Shown: positions 16,671 to 24,557, counted from the stretch's first letter. The stretch is DNA of 64,000 bases from Salinarimonas sp. (GCF_040111675.1 NZ_CP157794.1:2129501-2193500); one strand, 5' to 3'. Numbers and translations: made by a program. Notes: generated by a model from the sequence alone, not told the origin.

Positions 16671-17878
16671 GCCCGGAGGCGACCGCCCGCACGGCGCTCG
16701 CGCTCGCCCTCGCGACGCCGGTCCTGATGATCGCCTCGCGCGGCATCGCGCCCGTGGTGCTCGCGATCGCCGCAGGCCTGCTCGCGCTCTCGTCGTGGCG
16801 TGCGGGACGCTCCGCTTCCGTTCTGCGCACGCTGCGCGCCGGTGTGGAGAGCGCCCCCGGCGCGCTCGCGATCGGGCTCGTCGTGCTCGCGGGCGCTTCG
16901 CTCACCTGGACGCCGGCGCCGACGCGCGGGGCCGAATACGTGGCGCACGTCGCCGGAAGCCTCGCCCTCCTCGGCGTCGCCCTGGCGAACGCGCGCGTTC
17001 TGGCGCCGAAGCTCTCGGCCGTCGGCCTCGCGGCGGCGATGACCCTCGCCGGGCTCGTCCTGGCGCTCGACGTCGCCTTCGACGGGCGGCTGCGGGGCGC
17101 GCTCGGCTTCTCCACCGACCTGTTCCGCCTCAACCGCGCCGCGGTCGCCCTCGCTCTGCTGCTGCCGCTCGCCACGATGCTGCTCCGGCAGCGTCGGCGC
17201 CCGGTCGCCCTCGGCCTCGTCTGGCTCGCCGGCCTCGCGGCGATCTTCAGCTCGCAGAGCGCCTCCGCGCAGCTCGGCGTCCTGGTCGTCGCCGTCACCC
17301 TGGCTGTGGCCCTCGCCGCGCCGGTGGCGACGCACCGGCTCGTCGCCGTCGTCGCCGTCGCGGCGACGCTCGCCATCCCGTTCCTCGCGCCCGTGATCAA
17401 CGACCTGATCCCCCGGGCCGTGCACGATGCGGTGGGCTACGGAACCCTGACGATCCGCGGCGAGATCTGGCGCGAATACGCCGCGCTCGTCTGGGAGCGG
17501 CCGTTCCTCGGCTTCGGCATCGAGGCCGGCCACGTGGCCGCCGCGCTGCCCGAGGCGGCGCGCCTCGCCGATGCCGAGCGCGCGCTCTTGAACTGGGGGC
17601 ACCCCCACAATGGGGCGCTCCAGGTCTGGTTCGAGCTCGGCCTCGTCGGCGCGCTTCTCGGGGCGGCGTTGCTCGCGGCCTTGTTCCGGGCGCTCGAGCG
17701 GCACGCGGGGCCGCTCCTGCCCGCCGCCACGGCGACCGCCGCCGGCGCCTACGCGGTCGCCTTCGTCAGCCACGGCGCCTGGCAGGCCTGGTGGTGGTGC
17801 CTGCTCGGGCTGATCGCGATGCTGTTCGCCGCGGCGCTCAGCCGACCCGCTTCAGGTAGCCCCGCGGCGCCACGCTGA
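16667..17878 (+). CDS. O-antigen ligase/polymerase-like membrane protein
   Basis: 403 residues starting at GTG 16667, overlapping the SDR stop. About 10-12 hydrophobic helices are separated by one larger loop containing GYGTLTIRGEIWREYAALVW and then GHPHNGALQVWFELG near residue 310. The H-P-H-N in that loop is the hallmark of Wzy_C/WaaL-family O-antigen ligases. It would join the undecaprenyl-linked glycan to lipid A core, or polymerise it, at the periplasmic face. The last 41 bp overlap the convergent CmcI-like gene in another frame on the other strand. Confidence 0.87.
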   Translation: MSPEATARTALALALATPVLMIASRGIAPVVLAIAAGLLALSSWRAGRSASVLRTLRAGVESAPGALAIGLVVLAGASLTWTPAPTRGAEYVAHVAGSLALLGVALANARVLAPKLSAVGLAAAMTLAGLVLALDVAFDGRLRGALGFSTDLFRLNRAAVALALLLPLATMLLRQRRRPVALGLVWLAGLAAIFSSQSASAQLGVLVVAVTLAVALAAPVATHRLVAVVAVAATLAIPFLAPVINDLIPRAVHDAVGYGTLTIRGEIWREYAALVWERPFLGFGIEAGHVAAALPEAARLADAERALLNWGHPHNGALQVWFELGLVGALLGAALLAALFRALERHAGPLLPAATATAAGAYAVAFVSHGAWQAWWWCLLGLIAMLFAAALSRPASGSPAAPR

Positions 17879-18578
17879 TCATCAGCTTGGCGTCCATCGC
17901 CTCGTCGATCTCGAATTCCGGGTGGCGCGCCAGATAGGCGTCGACCGCCGTCATGGCGTTGTCGCCGGGCCCCCAGGGCCGATCCGGATAAGTCTCGGCG
18001 GGAAAGCGCTCGATGATCGTGTCGAAGACGACGCAATAGCTGCCCGGGGTGACGAGCGGCGCGTAGGCCTCGAGCTCGGCGAGCACGTGCGCGTGGGTGT
18101 GGTTGCTGTCCAGGCAGACGAGGACGCGCGCCTTGCCGGACGCCGCCTGCGCCACCTGCGCGACGATCGCCGGGTCGATGCTCGAGCCCTGGATCATGTC
18201 GATGCGCCGCATCATCGGATGCGCCTCGATGGCCGCGCGGTTGTGGGCGCGGATGTCGATGTCGATCCCCAGCACCCGCGCGTCCGCCGGCCCGCCGCAC
18301 AGCGCGTTCAGCTCCAGCATCGAGGCCGAGAAGATCAGCGAGCCGCCATGCGCGATGCCGGTCTCGACGATCAGGTCCGGCTGGATGCGGAAGATCAGCT
18401 CCTGCATCGCCACGATGTCCTGCGGATACTGGATGATCGGCCGGCCGAGCCACTCGAAATTGTAGGAGTATTTCGGCGCCGTGGACGCCAGCATGAAGTC
18501 GGACGCCGCGCGCACGAGCGCCGCGTCCCGGGCATTGGCCGCGATGCGCGCCGCGCGCTCCTCGTCGAACGAGCTCAT
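17838..18578 (-). CDS. CmcI-family (cephalosporin hydroxylase-like) methyltransferase-fold protein
   Basis: 246 residues from ATG 18578, overlapping the upstream gene by 4 bp. The sequence KYSYNFEWLGRPIIQYPQDI followed by PDLIVETGIAHGGSLIFSASM and VLGIDIDIRAHNR is characteristic of the CmcI family. A CLDSNHTHAHV strand and a GSYCVVFDTIIE strand complete a Rossmann fold. Members in glycan clusters are annotated as cephalosporin hydroxylases but are probably SAM-dependent sugar O-methyltransferases. It ends the CDP-deoxysugar operon, so it may methylate the branched sugar. The 3' end runs 41 bp into the opposing O-antigen ligase. Confidence 0.8.
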   Translation of the reverse strand: MSSFDEERAARIAANARDAALVRAASDFMLASTAPKYSYNFEWLGRPIIQYPQDIVAMQELIFRIQPDLIVETGIAHGGSLIFSASMLELNALCGGPADARVLGIDIDIRAHNRAAIEAHPMMRRIDMIQGSSIDPAIVAQVAQAASGKARVLVCLDSNHTHAHVLAELEAYAPLVTPGSYCVVFDTIIERFPAETYPDRPWGPGDNAMTAVDAYLARHPEFEIDEAMDAKLMISVAPRGYLKRVG

Positions 18579-19435
18579 GGGGTCGCCTCTTCGTTGGCCG
18601 CCGGCCCGAGCAGCCGGTCGAGCTTGCCGCGGTCGCCCCAGAAGGCGAACGGCTCGTAATCGGGATAGGGGTAGCGGCCGAGATCGGGGACGATGTCCCA
18701 GCCGTTCTCGCGGATCCAGTGCTCGACCAGCCCGCGCACGGAGACCGGCCGGCCGGAGCAGACGTTGACCACGCCGACATTGCCCGCGTGCAGCGCCAGC
18801 GCGACGAGGAGGCGCGCCGCCTCGCGCACGTCGAGGAAGTCGCGCAGCTGCTCGCCGCCGGACATGGGGAACGACCGCTCGCCGGCCGCCACGGCGGCGC
18901 GCAGCTGGGAATGGAGCGAGCGCGCGCCCTGGCCCTCGCCATACAGGTAGAACAGCCGCGCCCAGACGAGAGCGAGCCCGGTCTGCGCCTGGAGGTGCCC
19001 CAGCTGCTCGCGCAGCGCGTTCTTGGCGTAGCCGTAGGGGTTCGCCGGCGCCGGCTGCAGCGCCTCGTCGAGCGGCCCGCTCGCCATGCCGTACTCGAAG
19101 CAGGTGCCGGCGACGACGAGCCGGCGCAGGCCCCCACGCGCCAGGGCGGCCAGGAAGGCGTATTGCGCGGGGAGCTCGGTCTCGAAATGGTGGAGGCTGC
19201 GATAGTTCGGCAGGCCGCCCCAGGCGAGGTGGACGACGACGTCCGGCCGCCCGAGCGCCGCGAACGGGTCCGCCGGCGGAGCGGCGAGGTCGAGAGCCAG
19301 CGTCTCCTGGCCGGCCGACGCCTGCGCCACCGCGCCCGAGCGCGACGTCGCGACCGTCTCCAATCCCCGCGACGCGAGCGCCGCGAGGATATGGCGGCCG
19401 AGAAAGCCGCTCGCGCCGACGACCACGACCCTCAT
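18575..19435 (-). CDS. NAD-dependent epimerase/reductase acting on a CDP-deoxysugar (inferred)
   Basis: 286 residues from ATG 19435 (4-bp overlap with the methyltransferase). The N-terminal VVVVGASGFLGRHIL is the NAD(P)-binding loop. Later come VVHLAWGGLPNY, VVAGTCFEYG and the catalytic NPYGYAKNALREQL, with Tyr and Lys spaced Y-x3-K. A FLDVREAARLLVAL segment closes the substrate lobe. It is an extended SDR. In the operon order cytidylyltransferase, 4,6-dehydratase, 3,5-epimerase, C-methyltransferase, SDR, it most likely reduces the C4 keto group of the 3-C-methylated intermediate. The assignment rests on context. Confidence 0.82.
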   Translation of the reverse strand: MRVVVVGASGFLGRHILAALASRGLETVATSRSGAVAQASAGQETLALDLAAPPADPFAALGRPDVVVHLAWGGLPNYRSLHHFETELPAQYAFLAALARGGLRRLVVAGTCFEYGMASGPLDEALQPAPANPYGYAKNALREQLGHLQAQTGLALVWARLFYLYGEGQGARSLHSQLRAAVAAGERSFPMSGGEQLRDFLDVREAARLLVALALHAGNVGVVNVCSGRPVSVRGLVEHWIRENGWDIVPDLGRYPYPDYEPFAFWGDRGKLDRLLGPAANEEATP

Positions 19436-20667
19436 CCGAACACCTCCAGCCGCGGCACGGCGGCGACGAAGCGCCCGCCCCACTCGCCGACGTAGGCGAG
19501 TTGCGCGGCGATCTCCGCGCGCAGGTTCCAGGGCAGGATCACGACGAGGTCCGGGCGCGTCTCCGCGATCCGCTCCTCGGAGACGATCGGGATCCGGCTC
19601 CCCGGCATGTGCCGGCCCTGCTTGCCCGGGCTGCGGTCGACGACGAAGGGCAGGAGGTCCGGCCGCACGCCGGCGAAGTTGAGGAGCGTGTTGCCCTTCG
19701 CGGCCGCGCCGTAGGCGCACACGCGCTTGCCGTCGCGCTTGGCGTCCAGGAGGAAGCGCAGGAACTCGTCCTTCACCGCCTCGGCCTGCGCCTGGAAGCC
19801 CTCGTAGAAGGCCGCGCTCGCCACGCCGGCCTGGGCCTCCCGCGTGCGCTGCGCCGCGAGGCCCGCGCCCTCCGCGCGGCGGCGCGCGTCCGCCCGCTCC
19901 GCGAAGATCCGCAGGCTTCCCCCGTGCGTCGGCAGCGTCTCGACATCGAAGACGACGAGGCCGTTCGCCGCGAAGATCCGCTCCACCGCGGTCAGCGAGA
20001 GGTAGGAATAGTGCTCGTGGTAGATCGTGTCGAACTGCCGCTCGGCGACGAGCGAGAGGAGCGAGGGAAACTCGAAGGTCGCGACCCCGCCCTCGGCGAG
20101 GAGAATGGCGAAGCCGCCGACGAAGTCGTCGATGTCCGGCACGTGCGCCAGCACGTTGTTCGCCGCCGTCAGGTCCGCCGGCCCGTGCTCGGCGACGAGC
20201 GTCCGCGCCAGCGCCCGGCCGAAGAAGGCCTCCAGCGTGGGAATGCCCTTCGCCCGCGCCGCCGCGGCGGTGCTCGCCGTCGGCTCGACGCCGAGGCAGG
20301 GGATGCCCCGCGCCGCCACGTATTGCAGGAGATAGCCGTCGTTCGACGCGACCTCGACCACGCGGCTCGCCGGTCCGAGCCCGAAGCGCGCGACCATCGC
20401 CTCCGCATAGGCCTCCGCGTGCGCGAGCCAGGAGGCCGACATGCTGCTGAAATAGCCGTATTCGGCGTCGAACAGGCTCTCCGGCGCGGTGAAGTCCGCC
20501 GTCTGTACCAGCCAGCAGCGCTCGCAGACGAGGACCCGCAGCGGCAGCCAGATCTCGGGCTCCGAGAGCTGCTCGGGCCGCCGATAGGCGTTCGACGGCG
20601 GCGCCGCGCCGAGATCGACGAAGGTGCGCGACAGCGCGCTCCGGCAATGGCGGCAGATCCCGGTCAT
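19432..20667 (-). CDS. NDP-hexose C-methyltransferase (TylC3/EvaC-like)
   Basis: 411 residues from ATG 20667. The N-terminal zinc-binding module has C-x2-C pairs: CRHCRS at residue 5-10 and CERCWL near 50. The SAM-binding domain shows VVEVASNDGYLLQY near residue 100 and LTAANNVLAHVPDIDDFV. A conserved YHEHYSYLS block lies near 210, and the C-terminal domain has AYGAAAKGNTLLNF. This three-part layout is that of sugar C-methyltransferases acting on 4-keto-6-deoxy sugars, such as TylC3. It would place a methyl branch, probably at C3, on the CDP-4-keto-6-deoxyhexose made by the upstream enzymes. Both flanking junctions are 4-bp overlaps. Confidence 0.88.
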   Translation of the reverse strand: MTGICRHCRSALSRTFVDLGAAPPSNAYRRPEQLSEPEIWLPLRVLVCERCWLVQTADFTAPESLFDAEYGYFSSMSASWLAHAEAYAEAMVARFGLGPASRVVEVASNDGYLLQYVAARGIPCLGVEPTASTAAAARAKGIPTLEAFFGRALARTLVAEHGPADLTAANNVLAHVPDIDDFVGGFAILLAEGGVATFEFPSLLSLVAERQFDTIYHEHYSYLSLTAVERIFAANGLVVFDVETLPTHGGSLRIFAERADARRRAEGAGLAAQRTREAQAGVASAAFYEGFQAQAEAVKDEFLRFLLDAKRDGKRVCAYGAAAKGNTLLNFAGVRPDLLPFVVDRSPGKQGRHMPGSRIPIVSEERIAETRPDLVVILPWNLRAEIAAQLAYVGEWGGRFVAAVPRLEVFG

Positions 20668-21224
20668 GCCGCGATCCCCGCGAAGCCGTCCGCCCGGGCC
20701 AGGCCTTCGTCCCGCACGGAGCGCTCGGCGATCGGCAGCGGCCAGGCGATGCCGATCCGCGGATCGGTCGCGTCGAGCCCGCCCTCGGCATCCGGCGCGT
20801 AGGCGGCCGTGTGGAGGTAGAGGAGCTCGCACTCGTCCTCGAGCGCCTGGAAGCCGTGGGCGAAGCCCTCCGGCACGACGAGGCTCTCGGCGTTCTCCGC
20901 GCCGAGCACCCGCCCGTGCCAGGCGAGGAAGGTCGGCGAGCCCCGGCGCAGGTCGACCGCGACGTCGAAGACCGCGCCGCGCAGGCAGGCGACGACCTTC
21001 GTCTCCGCATGCGGCGGGTGCTGGAAATGCAGGCCGCGCACCGCGCCGCGGCGCCGGGTCAGCGTGCGGTTGATCTGCGCGATCCGCCGCCCGCCGAGAA
21101 CCGGCTCCAGCTCGTCGGCGCAATAGATCCGCTCCAGGAAGCCGCGCGCGTCGCCGATCGGCTTGCGGCGCAGCGCGACGAGCCCCTCGATCTCGGTGGC
21201 GAGGACGTCGAAGCGCCCGCTCAT
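20664..21224 (-). CDS. NDP-4-keto-6-deoxyhexose 3,5-epimerase, RmlC-like
   Basis: 186 residues, the usual RmlC size. It has KPIGDARGFLERIYCADEL, then INRTLTRRRGAVRGLHFQ with the catalytic His, KVVACLRGAVFDVAVDLR with a conserved Asp, and VPEGFAHGFQALED. This is a cupin 3,5-epimerase. Start ATG 21224 lies at the very edge of the IS110 element. The element now supplies the upstream region, including an AAGG ribosome-binding site (minus strand, about 21232-21235). Rejoining the flanks restores an ATGA overlap with the dehydratase gene. Since RfbF/RfbG precede it, it likely epimerises a CDP- rather than dTDP-sugar. Confidence 0.87.
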   Translation of the reverse strand: MSGRFDVLATEIEGLVALRRKPIGDARGFLERIYCADELEPVLGGRRIAQINRTLTRRRGAVRGLHFQHPPHAETKVVACLRGAVFDVAVDLRRGSPTFLAWHGRVLGAENAESLVVPEGFAHGFQALEDECELLYLHTAAYAPDAEGGLDATDPRIGIAWPLPIAERSVRDEGLARADGFAGIAA

Positions 21225-21233
21225 TGGTGCACC

Positions 21234-21445
21234 TTCGGGCTGGCGGATGCGGAGCCGCGGAGCGGCGTAGTATTCGCCAGCCCGAGCGCCTGCCGCGACG
21301 GCCGGCGTCGCTTGCCCTTCGAGGGCCCGTATGAGACCCGCCGCGCGGCAGGTGCCGGGAGGACCGGACGGACCACGGGGTGTAGCGCCTGAGCCTGCCA
21401 GCCGGAGCGCCTTCCAATGAGCGATCCGCACGACCTCCCGGCTCG
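21234..21445 (+). ncRNA. Candidate IS110 bridge RNA with readable target and donor guides
   Basis: The IS left end folds into three hairpins in series. The 5' stem-loop is 21236-21245/21275-21284 (10 bp) with an inner hairpin at 21254-21266. The second stem is 21289-21297/21344-21352 (9 bp) with an apical hairpin at 21314-21326. The third stem is 21354-21362/21434-21442 (9 bp). The second loop's 3' strand CGTATGAG (21328-21335) pairs with right core plus flank CTCATGCG, 8 bp with one G-U. In the third loop, CACGGGGTGT (21374-21383) equals the element's right end up to the core, and CCAATGAG (21414-21421) pairs perfectly with core plus left end CTCATTGG. The left target guide (21308-21312) matches only 5 bp. 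This is the order of known bridge RNAs: 5' loop, target loop, donor loop. Confidence 0.82.
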
Positions 21446-21478
21446 GGTGAGGGTACACCGAACCGGGAGACGTCGCCT

Positions 21479-22684
21479 ATGCCTTTCACTGTTGGTTTCG
21501 ACTGGGGCGGCGCGGGCCATGCGGCCTGCGTCCTCGACGAGACGGGTGCGGTCCGCGCACGCCTCGACGTCCCGCACACCGCCGCCGGCCTCGCCAAGCT
21601 CGTGGCCGCGCTCGCGCGCATCGCGCCCGTCGGCGAGATGCCGGTGGCGATCGAGCGCCCGTCCGGCCTCGTCGTCGACACGCTCGTCGCCGCCGGCCAT
21701 CCGGTCGTGCCGATCCACCCGAACGTCGTGAAGGCCTGCCGTCCGCGCTATCGCGCCGCCGGCGGCAAGTCCGATACGGGTGACGCCTACATGCTCGCCG
21801 ACATCCTGCGCACCGACGGGCATCGCTTCGCCCCGCTGCGCCAGGCCTCCGACGCGGTCAAGGCGCTGCGCGCCCTCGTGCGCGGGCGCGACGACCTCGT
21901 CGCCACGCGCGTCGGCCTCGCAAACCAGCTGCGCAGCCTGCTCGAAAGCTTCTGGCCGGGCGCCGCCGCGATCTTCGCCGACGTCGACAGCCCCGTCGCC
22001 CTCGCCTTCCTCGCCCGCTACCCCACGCCCGAGAGCGCCGCACGACTCGGCGAGAAGCGCATGGCCGCCTTCATGGCCCAGGCCCGCTACAGCGGCCGCC
22101 GCAGCGCCGCCGAGCTCCTCGCCCGCCTGCGCGCCGCGCCGATCGGCCTCGCCGGCCGGGACGAGAGCGAGGCCAAGGGCGAGATCGTGCGCGCCCTCGT
22201 CGTCGCCCTCGAGCGCATCGTCGCCGCGATCCGCGACCTCACCGCCCGCATCGAGCACGACGTCGCCGAGCTGCCCGACGGCCGCATCGTCATGTCCTTC
22301 CCGCGCGCCGGCCGCATCAACGCCGCCCAGATCCTCGCCGAGATCGGCGACGACCGCGCGCGCTTCCAGACCGCAGACCAGCTCGCCGCGGAGGCCGGCG
22401 TCTGCCCCGTCACCCACGCCTCCGGAAAAAGCAGGGGCGTCGTCTTCCGATGGGCCTGCAATCACCGTCTGCGCGCCGCCCTCACCTGCTTCGCCGACAA
22501 CTCCCGCCATGCCTCCCCCTGGGCCGCCGACGTCTACATGCGGGCCAGGCAGCGCGGATGCAGTCACCCCCACGCCGTCCGTATCCTGGCACGCGCCTGG
22601 ATCCGCATCCTCTGGCATGCCTGGCGAGATCGAGCCGAATACGAACCCGCACGCCATCTCGCCGCGCAAAAATGCGCCGCGTAG
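21479..22684 (+). CDS. IS110-family DEDD transposase/recombinase
   Basis: 401 residues. The N-terminal RuvC-like domain carries the DEDD set: Asp8 in GFDWGG, Glu59 in AIERPSG, and Asp99 and Asp102 in KSDTGDAYMLAD. The C-terminal Transposase_20 domain has MSFPRAGRINAAQILAEIGD and the catalytic serine, Ser315, in THASGKSRG. Both halves are complete, so the protein looks active. A GGGAG ribosome-binding site at 21465-21469 lies inside hairpin 21435-21446/21458-21469. One arm of that hairpin overlaps the bridge-RNA donor stem, so RNA folding may affect translation. Confidence 0.95.
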   Translation: MPFTVGFDWGGAGHAACVLDETGAVRARLDVPHTAAGLAKLVAALARIAPVGEMPVAIERPSGLVVDTLVAAGHPVVPIHPNVVKACRPRYRAAGGKSDTGDAYMLADILRTDGHRFAPLRQASDAVKALRALVRGRDDLVATRVGLANQLRSLLESFWPGAAAIFADVDSPVALAFLARYPTPESAARLGEKRMAAFMAQARYSGRRSAAELLARLRAAPIGLAGRDESEAKGEIVRALVVALERIVAAIRDLTARIEHDVAELPDGRIVMSFPRAGRINAAQILAEIGDDRARFQTADQLAAEAGVCPVTHASGKSRGVVFRWACNHRLRAALTCFADNSRHASPWAADVYMRARQRGCSHPHAVRILARAWIRILWHAWRDRAEYEPARHLAAQKCAA

Positions 22685-22710
22685 AAAAACAGAGGTGGAC
22701 ACGGGGTGTC

Positions 22711-23790
22711 TCATGCGTCGCCCCCCGCGTAGGCCGCGATCTGCGCCCGGGACGCCGCCTCCATGTCCGCGCCAGCGGTGAAGTCCCGATGCCAGGAGAC
22801 GGTACGCGCCAGCGCGGCATCGAGGGCGAGACGGGGGCGCCAGCCGAGGCGCAGGCGCGCCAGCGTGCTGTCGAGCCGCAGGAGCCCCGCCTCGTGCGGA
22901 TGATCCTCACCGTCGTCCTTGGTGACCCGCGCCTCCGCCCCCCACAGCGCGGCGAGGCGCTCGGCGACGGCGCCGACGGACGCGTCCCCCTCCGGATCCG
23001 GGCCGAAATTCCAGGCCTGCGCCGCCTCCGCACCGTCCGGCCCGAGGAGCCGCTCGGCGAGGAGGAGATAGCCGCACAGCGGCTCCAGCACGTGCTGCCA
23101 CGGCCGCACGGCGCCCGGATAGCGCAGCCGAACGGGCTCGCCCGCCTCGAAGGCGCGCAGGCAATCCGGCACCAGCCGGTCCGCGGCGAAGTCGCCGCCG
23201 CCGATCACGTTGCCCGCCCGCGCCGTGGCGATCCGCGCCGGATGGCCGCCCGCGCCGAAGAACGAGGCGCGCAGGCTCGCCGCCGCGATCTCGCAGGCCG
23301 CCTTGCTGGCGCTGTAGGGGTCGCGCCCGCCCAGCCGGTCCGGCTCGCGGTAGGGATGCGGCCATTCCCGGTTCTCGTAGACCTTGTCGGTCGTCGCGAC
23401 GACGACCGCCTCGACGGACGGCGTGCGCCGCACCGCCTCGAGAACGTGGACCGTGCCCATCACGTTCGTCGCGAAGCTGCCGGCCGGGTCGCGGTAGCTC
23501 TCGCGCACCAGCGGCTGGGCGGCGAGGTGGAACACGATCCGCGGCCGCGCGGCCGCCAGCGCGTCCGCCACGGTCGCGGGGTCGCGGATGTCGCCGCGGC
23601 GATCGCTCGCGAGCACGCGCCCGAGCCCGACCGCCTCGTGGAACGAGGGCCGCGTCGGCGGGTCGAGCGCGAGCCCGTGCACCCGCGCGCCGAGCGCATC
23701 GAGCCACAGCGACAGCCAGCCTCCCTTGAAGCCGGTATGCCCCGTCACGAGGACGTCCGCGCCGGCGAAGGCTTGCCGGCTCGGGATCAC
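22711..23790 (-). CDS. rfbG: CDP-glucose 4,6-dehydratase
   Basis: 359 residues from GTG 23790 (4-bp GTGA overlap with the cytidylyltransferase; GTG 23793 is also possible). It has VLVTGHTGFKGGWLSLWL, the NAD loop with the FKG typical of RfbG, then FHLAAQPLVRESY, VVATTDKVYENREW and the catalytic DPYSASKAACE (Y-x3-K). RAGNVIGGGDFAADRLVPD is a strong RfbG block. It converts CDP-glucose to CDP-4-keto-6-deoxyglucose. The stop codon at 22711-22713 abuts the IS110 right end and the C-terminus AQIAAYAGGDA is of normal length, so the insertion left the coding sequence intact. Confidence 0.92.
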   Translation of the reverse strand: MIPSRQAFAGADVLVTGHTGFKGGWLSLWLDALGARVHGLALDPPTRPSFHEAVGLGRVLASDRRGDIRDPATVADALAAARPRIVFHLAAQPLVRESYRDPAGSFATNVMGTVHVLEAVRRTPSVEAVVVATTDKVYENREWPHPYREPDRLGGRDPYSASKAACEIAAASLRASFFGAGGHPARIATARAGNVIGGGDFAADRLVPDCLRAFEAGEPVRLRYPGAVRPWQHVLEPLCGYLLLAERLLGPDGAEAAQAWNFGPDPEGDASVGAVAERLAALWGAEARVTKDDGEDHPHEAGLLRLDSTLARLRLGWRPRLALDAALARTVSWHRDFTAGADMEAASRAQIAAYAGGDA

Positions 23791-24557
23791 CACACCCTCC
23801 ACGGCGCCCGGCCCGACGCCCACAGCGCCTCGAGCTGGTTCTTCTCGCGCAGCGTGTCCATCGGCTGCCAGAAGCCGTCGTGCTGGAAGGCCATCAGCTC
23901 GCCCGCCTCCGCCAGCGTCGCGAGCGGCTCGGCCTCGAAGCTCGTCTCGTCGCCGGCGACGAGGTCGATGACGGAGGGCGAGAGCACGAAGAAGCCGCCG
24001 TTGATGTAGCCGCCGTCGCCGCGGGGCTTCTCGGTGAAGCCGGAGACCCGCGCGCCGTCGCGGGCCAGCGCGCCGTAGCGACCCGGCGGGCGCACCGCCG
24101 CGATCGTCGCCTTGCGGCCGTGCGAGCGGTGAAAGGCGATCTCGGCGCCGATGTCGACGTCCGCCACGCCGTCGCCGTAGGTGAAGCAGAACGCCTCCTC
24201 GCCGCGCAGGTGATCGGCGACGCGGCGCAGGCGCCCGCCGGTCATGGTCTCCTCGCCGGTGTCGACGAGCGTCACCCGCCAGGGCTCGGCCTTGCGCTCG
24301 TGAACCTCGATGGCGTTGGCGGCCATGTCGATCGTCACGTCGGACATGTGGAGGAAGTAGTTCGCGAAATACTCCTTGATCATGTAGCCCTTGTAGCCGC
24401 AGCAGATCACGAAGTCGTCGATCCCGTGGGCGGAATAGATCTTCATGATGTGCCACAGGATCGGCATGCCGCCGATCTCGACCATCGGCTTCGGCCGCAG
24501 GTGCGTCTCTTCCGACAGGCGCGTGCCGAGACCGCCCGCGAGTATCACCGTCTTCAT
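23787..24557 (-). CDS. rfbF: Glucose-1-phosphate cytidylyltransferase
   Basis: 256 residues from ATG 24557, where the family starts (KTVILAGGLGTRLSEETH, the nucleotidyl-transfer loop). An upstream in-frame extension to about 24665 is open but does not resemble the family. Further motifs are RPKPMVEIGG, CCGYKGYMIKEYF, FTYGDGVADVDI and NGGFFVLSP. It makes CDP-glucose from glucose-1-phosphate and CTP, the entry step for 4,6-dehydration by the overlapping downstream gene. It is the first gene of the minus-strand deoxysugar operon, so the promoter should lie between 24558 and 24728. Confidence 0.93.
   Translation of the reverse strand: MKTVILAGGLGTRLSEETHLRPKPMVEIGGMPILWHIMKIYSAHGIDDFVICCGYKGYMIKEYFANYFLHMSDVTIDMAANAIEVHERKAEPWRVTLVDTGEETMTGGRLRRVADHLRGEEAFCFTYGDGVADVDIGAEIAFHRSHGRKATIAAVRPPGRYGALARDGARVSGFTEKPRGDGGYINGGFFVLSPSVIDLVAGDETSFEAEPLATLAEAGELMAFQHDGFWQPMDTLREKNQLEALWASGRAPWRVW

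Larger units (their letters stand above)
21222..22711 (+). mobile_element. IS110-family insertion sequence (IS110 group, 1,490 bp), inserted in the CDP-sugar operon
   Basis: The element carries one DEDD transposase gene, a ~255-bp noncoding left end and a ~25-bp right end, the layout of the IS110 group. CTCAT occurs at both ends (21220-21224 and 22710-22714). Removing one copy with everything between rebuilds the flank reading GCCCG-CTCAT-GCGTC, in which the dehydratase stop and epimerase start form the ATGA overlap seen at every other junction of this operon. I take CT as the core dinucleotide (21220-21221 and 22710-22711); the 5-bp repeat leaves the exact base ambiguous. There are no terminal inverted repeats, as expected. 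Transposase direction opposes the host operon. Confidence 0.88.

Noticed and set aside
17838..17878. Frameshift or misassembly suspected from the 41-bp convergent overlap of the O-antigen ligase and CmcI-like genes
   Set aside because: Both proteins have complete, family-like C-termini, so a simple tail-to-tail overlap explains it.
21374..22709. 10-bp direct repeat CACGGGGTGT taken at first as the two ends of the IS
   Set aside because: The operon junction and the CTCAT repeat place the ends at 21220-21224 and 22710-22714. The inner copy fits better as the donor guide of the bridge RNA.
22696..22711. TGGACA as a -35 box of a junction promoter in the circular form of the IS
   Set aside because: Joining the ends through the core puts GCACCT (21229-21234) at the -10 position, which is a poor match, so I do not claim the promoter.
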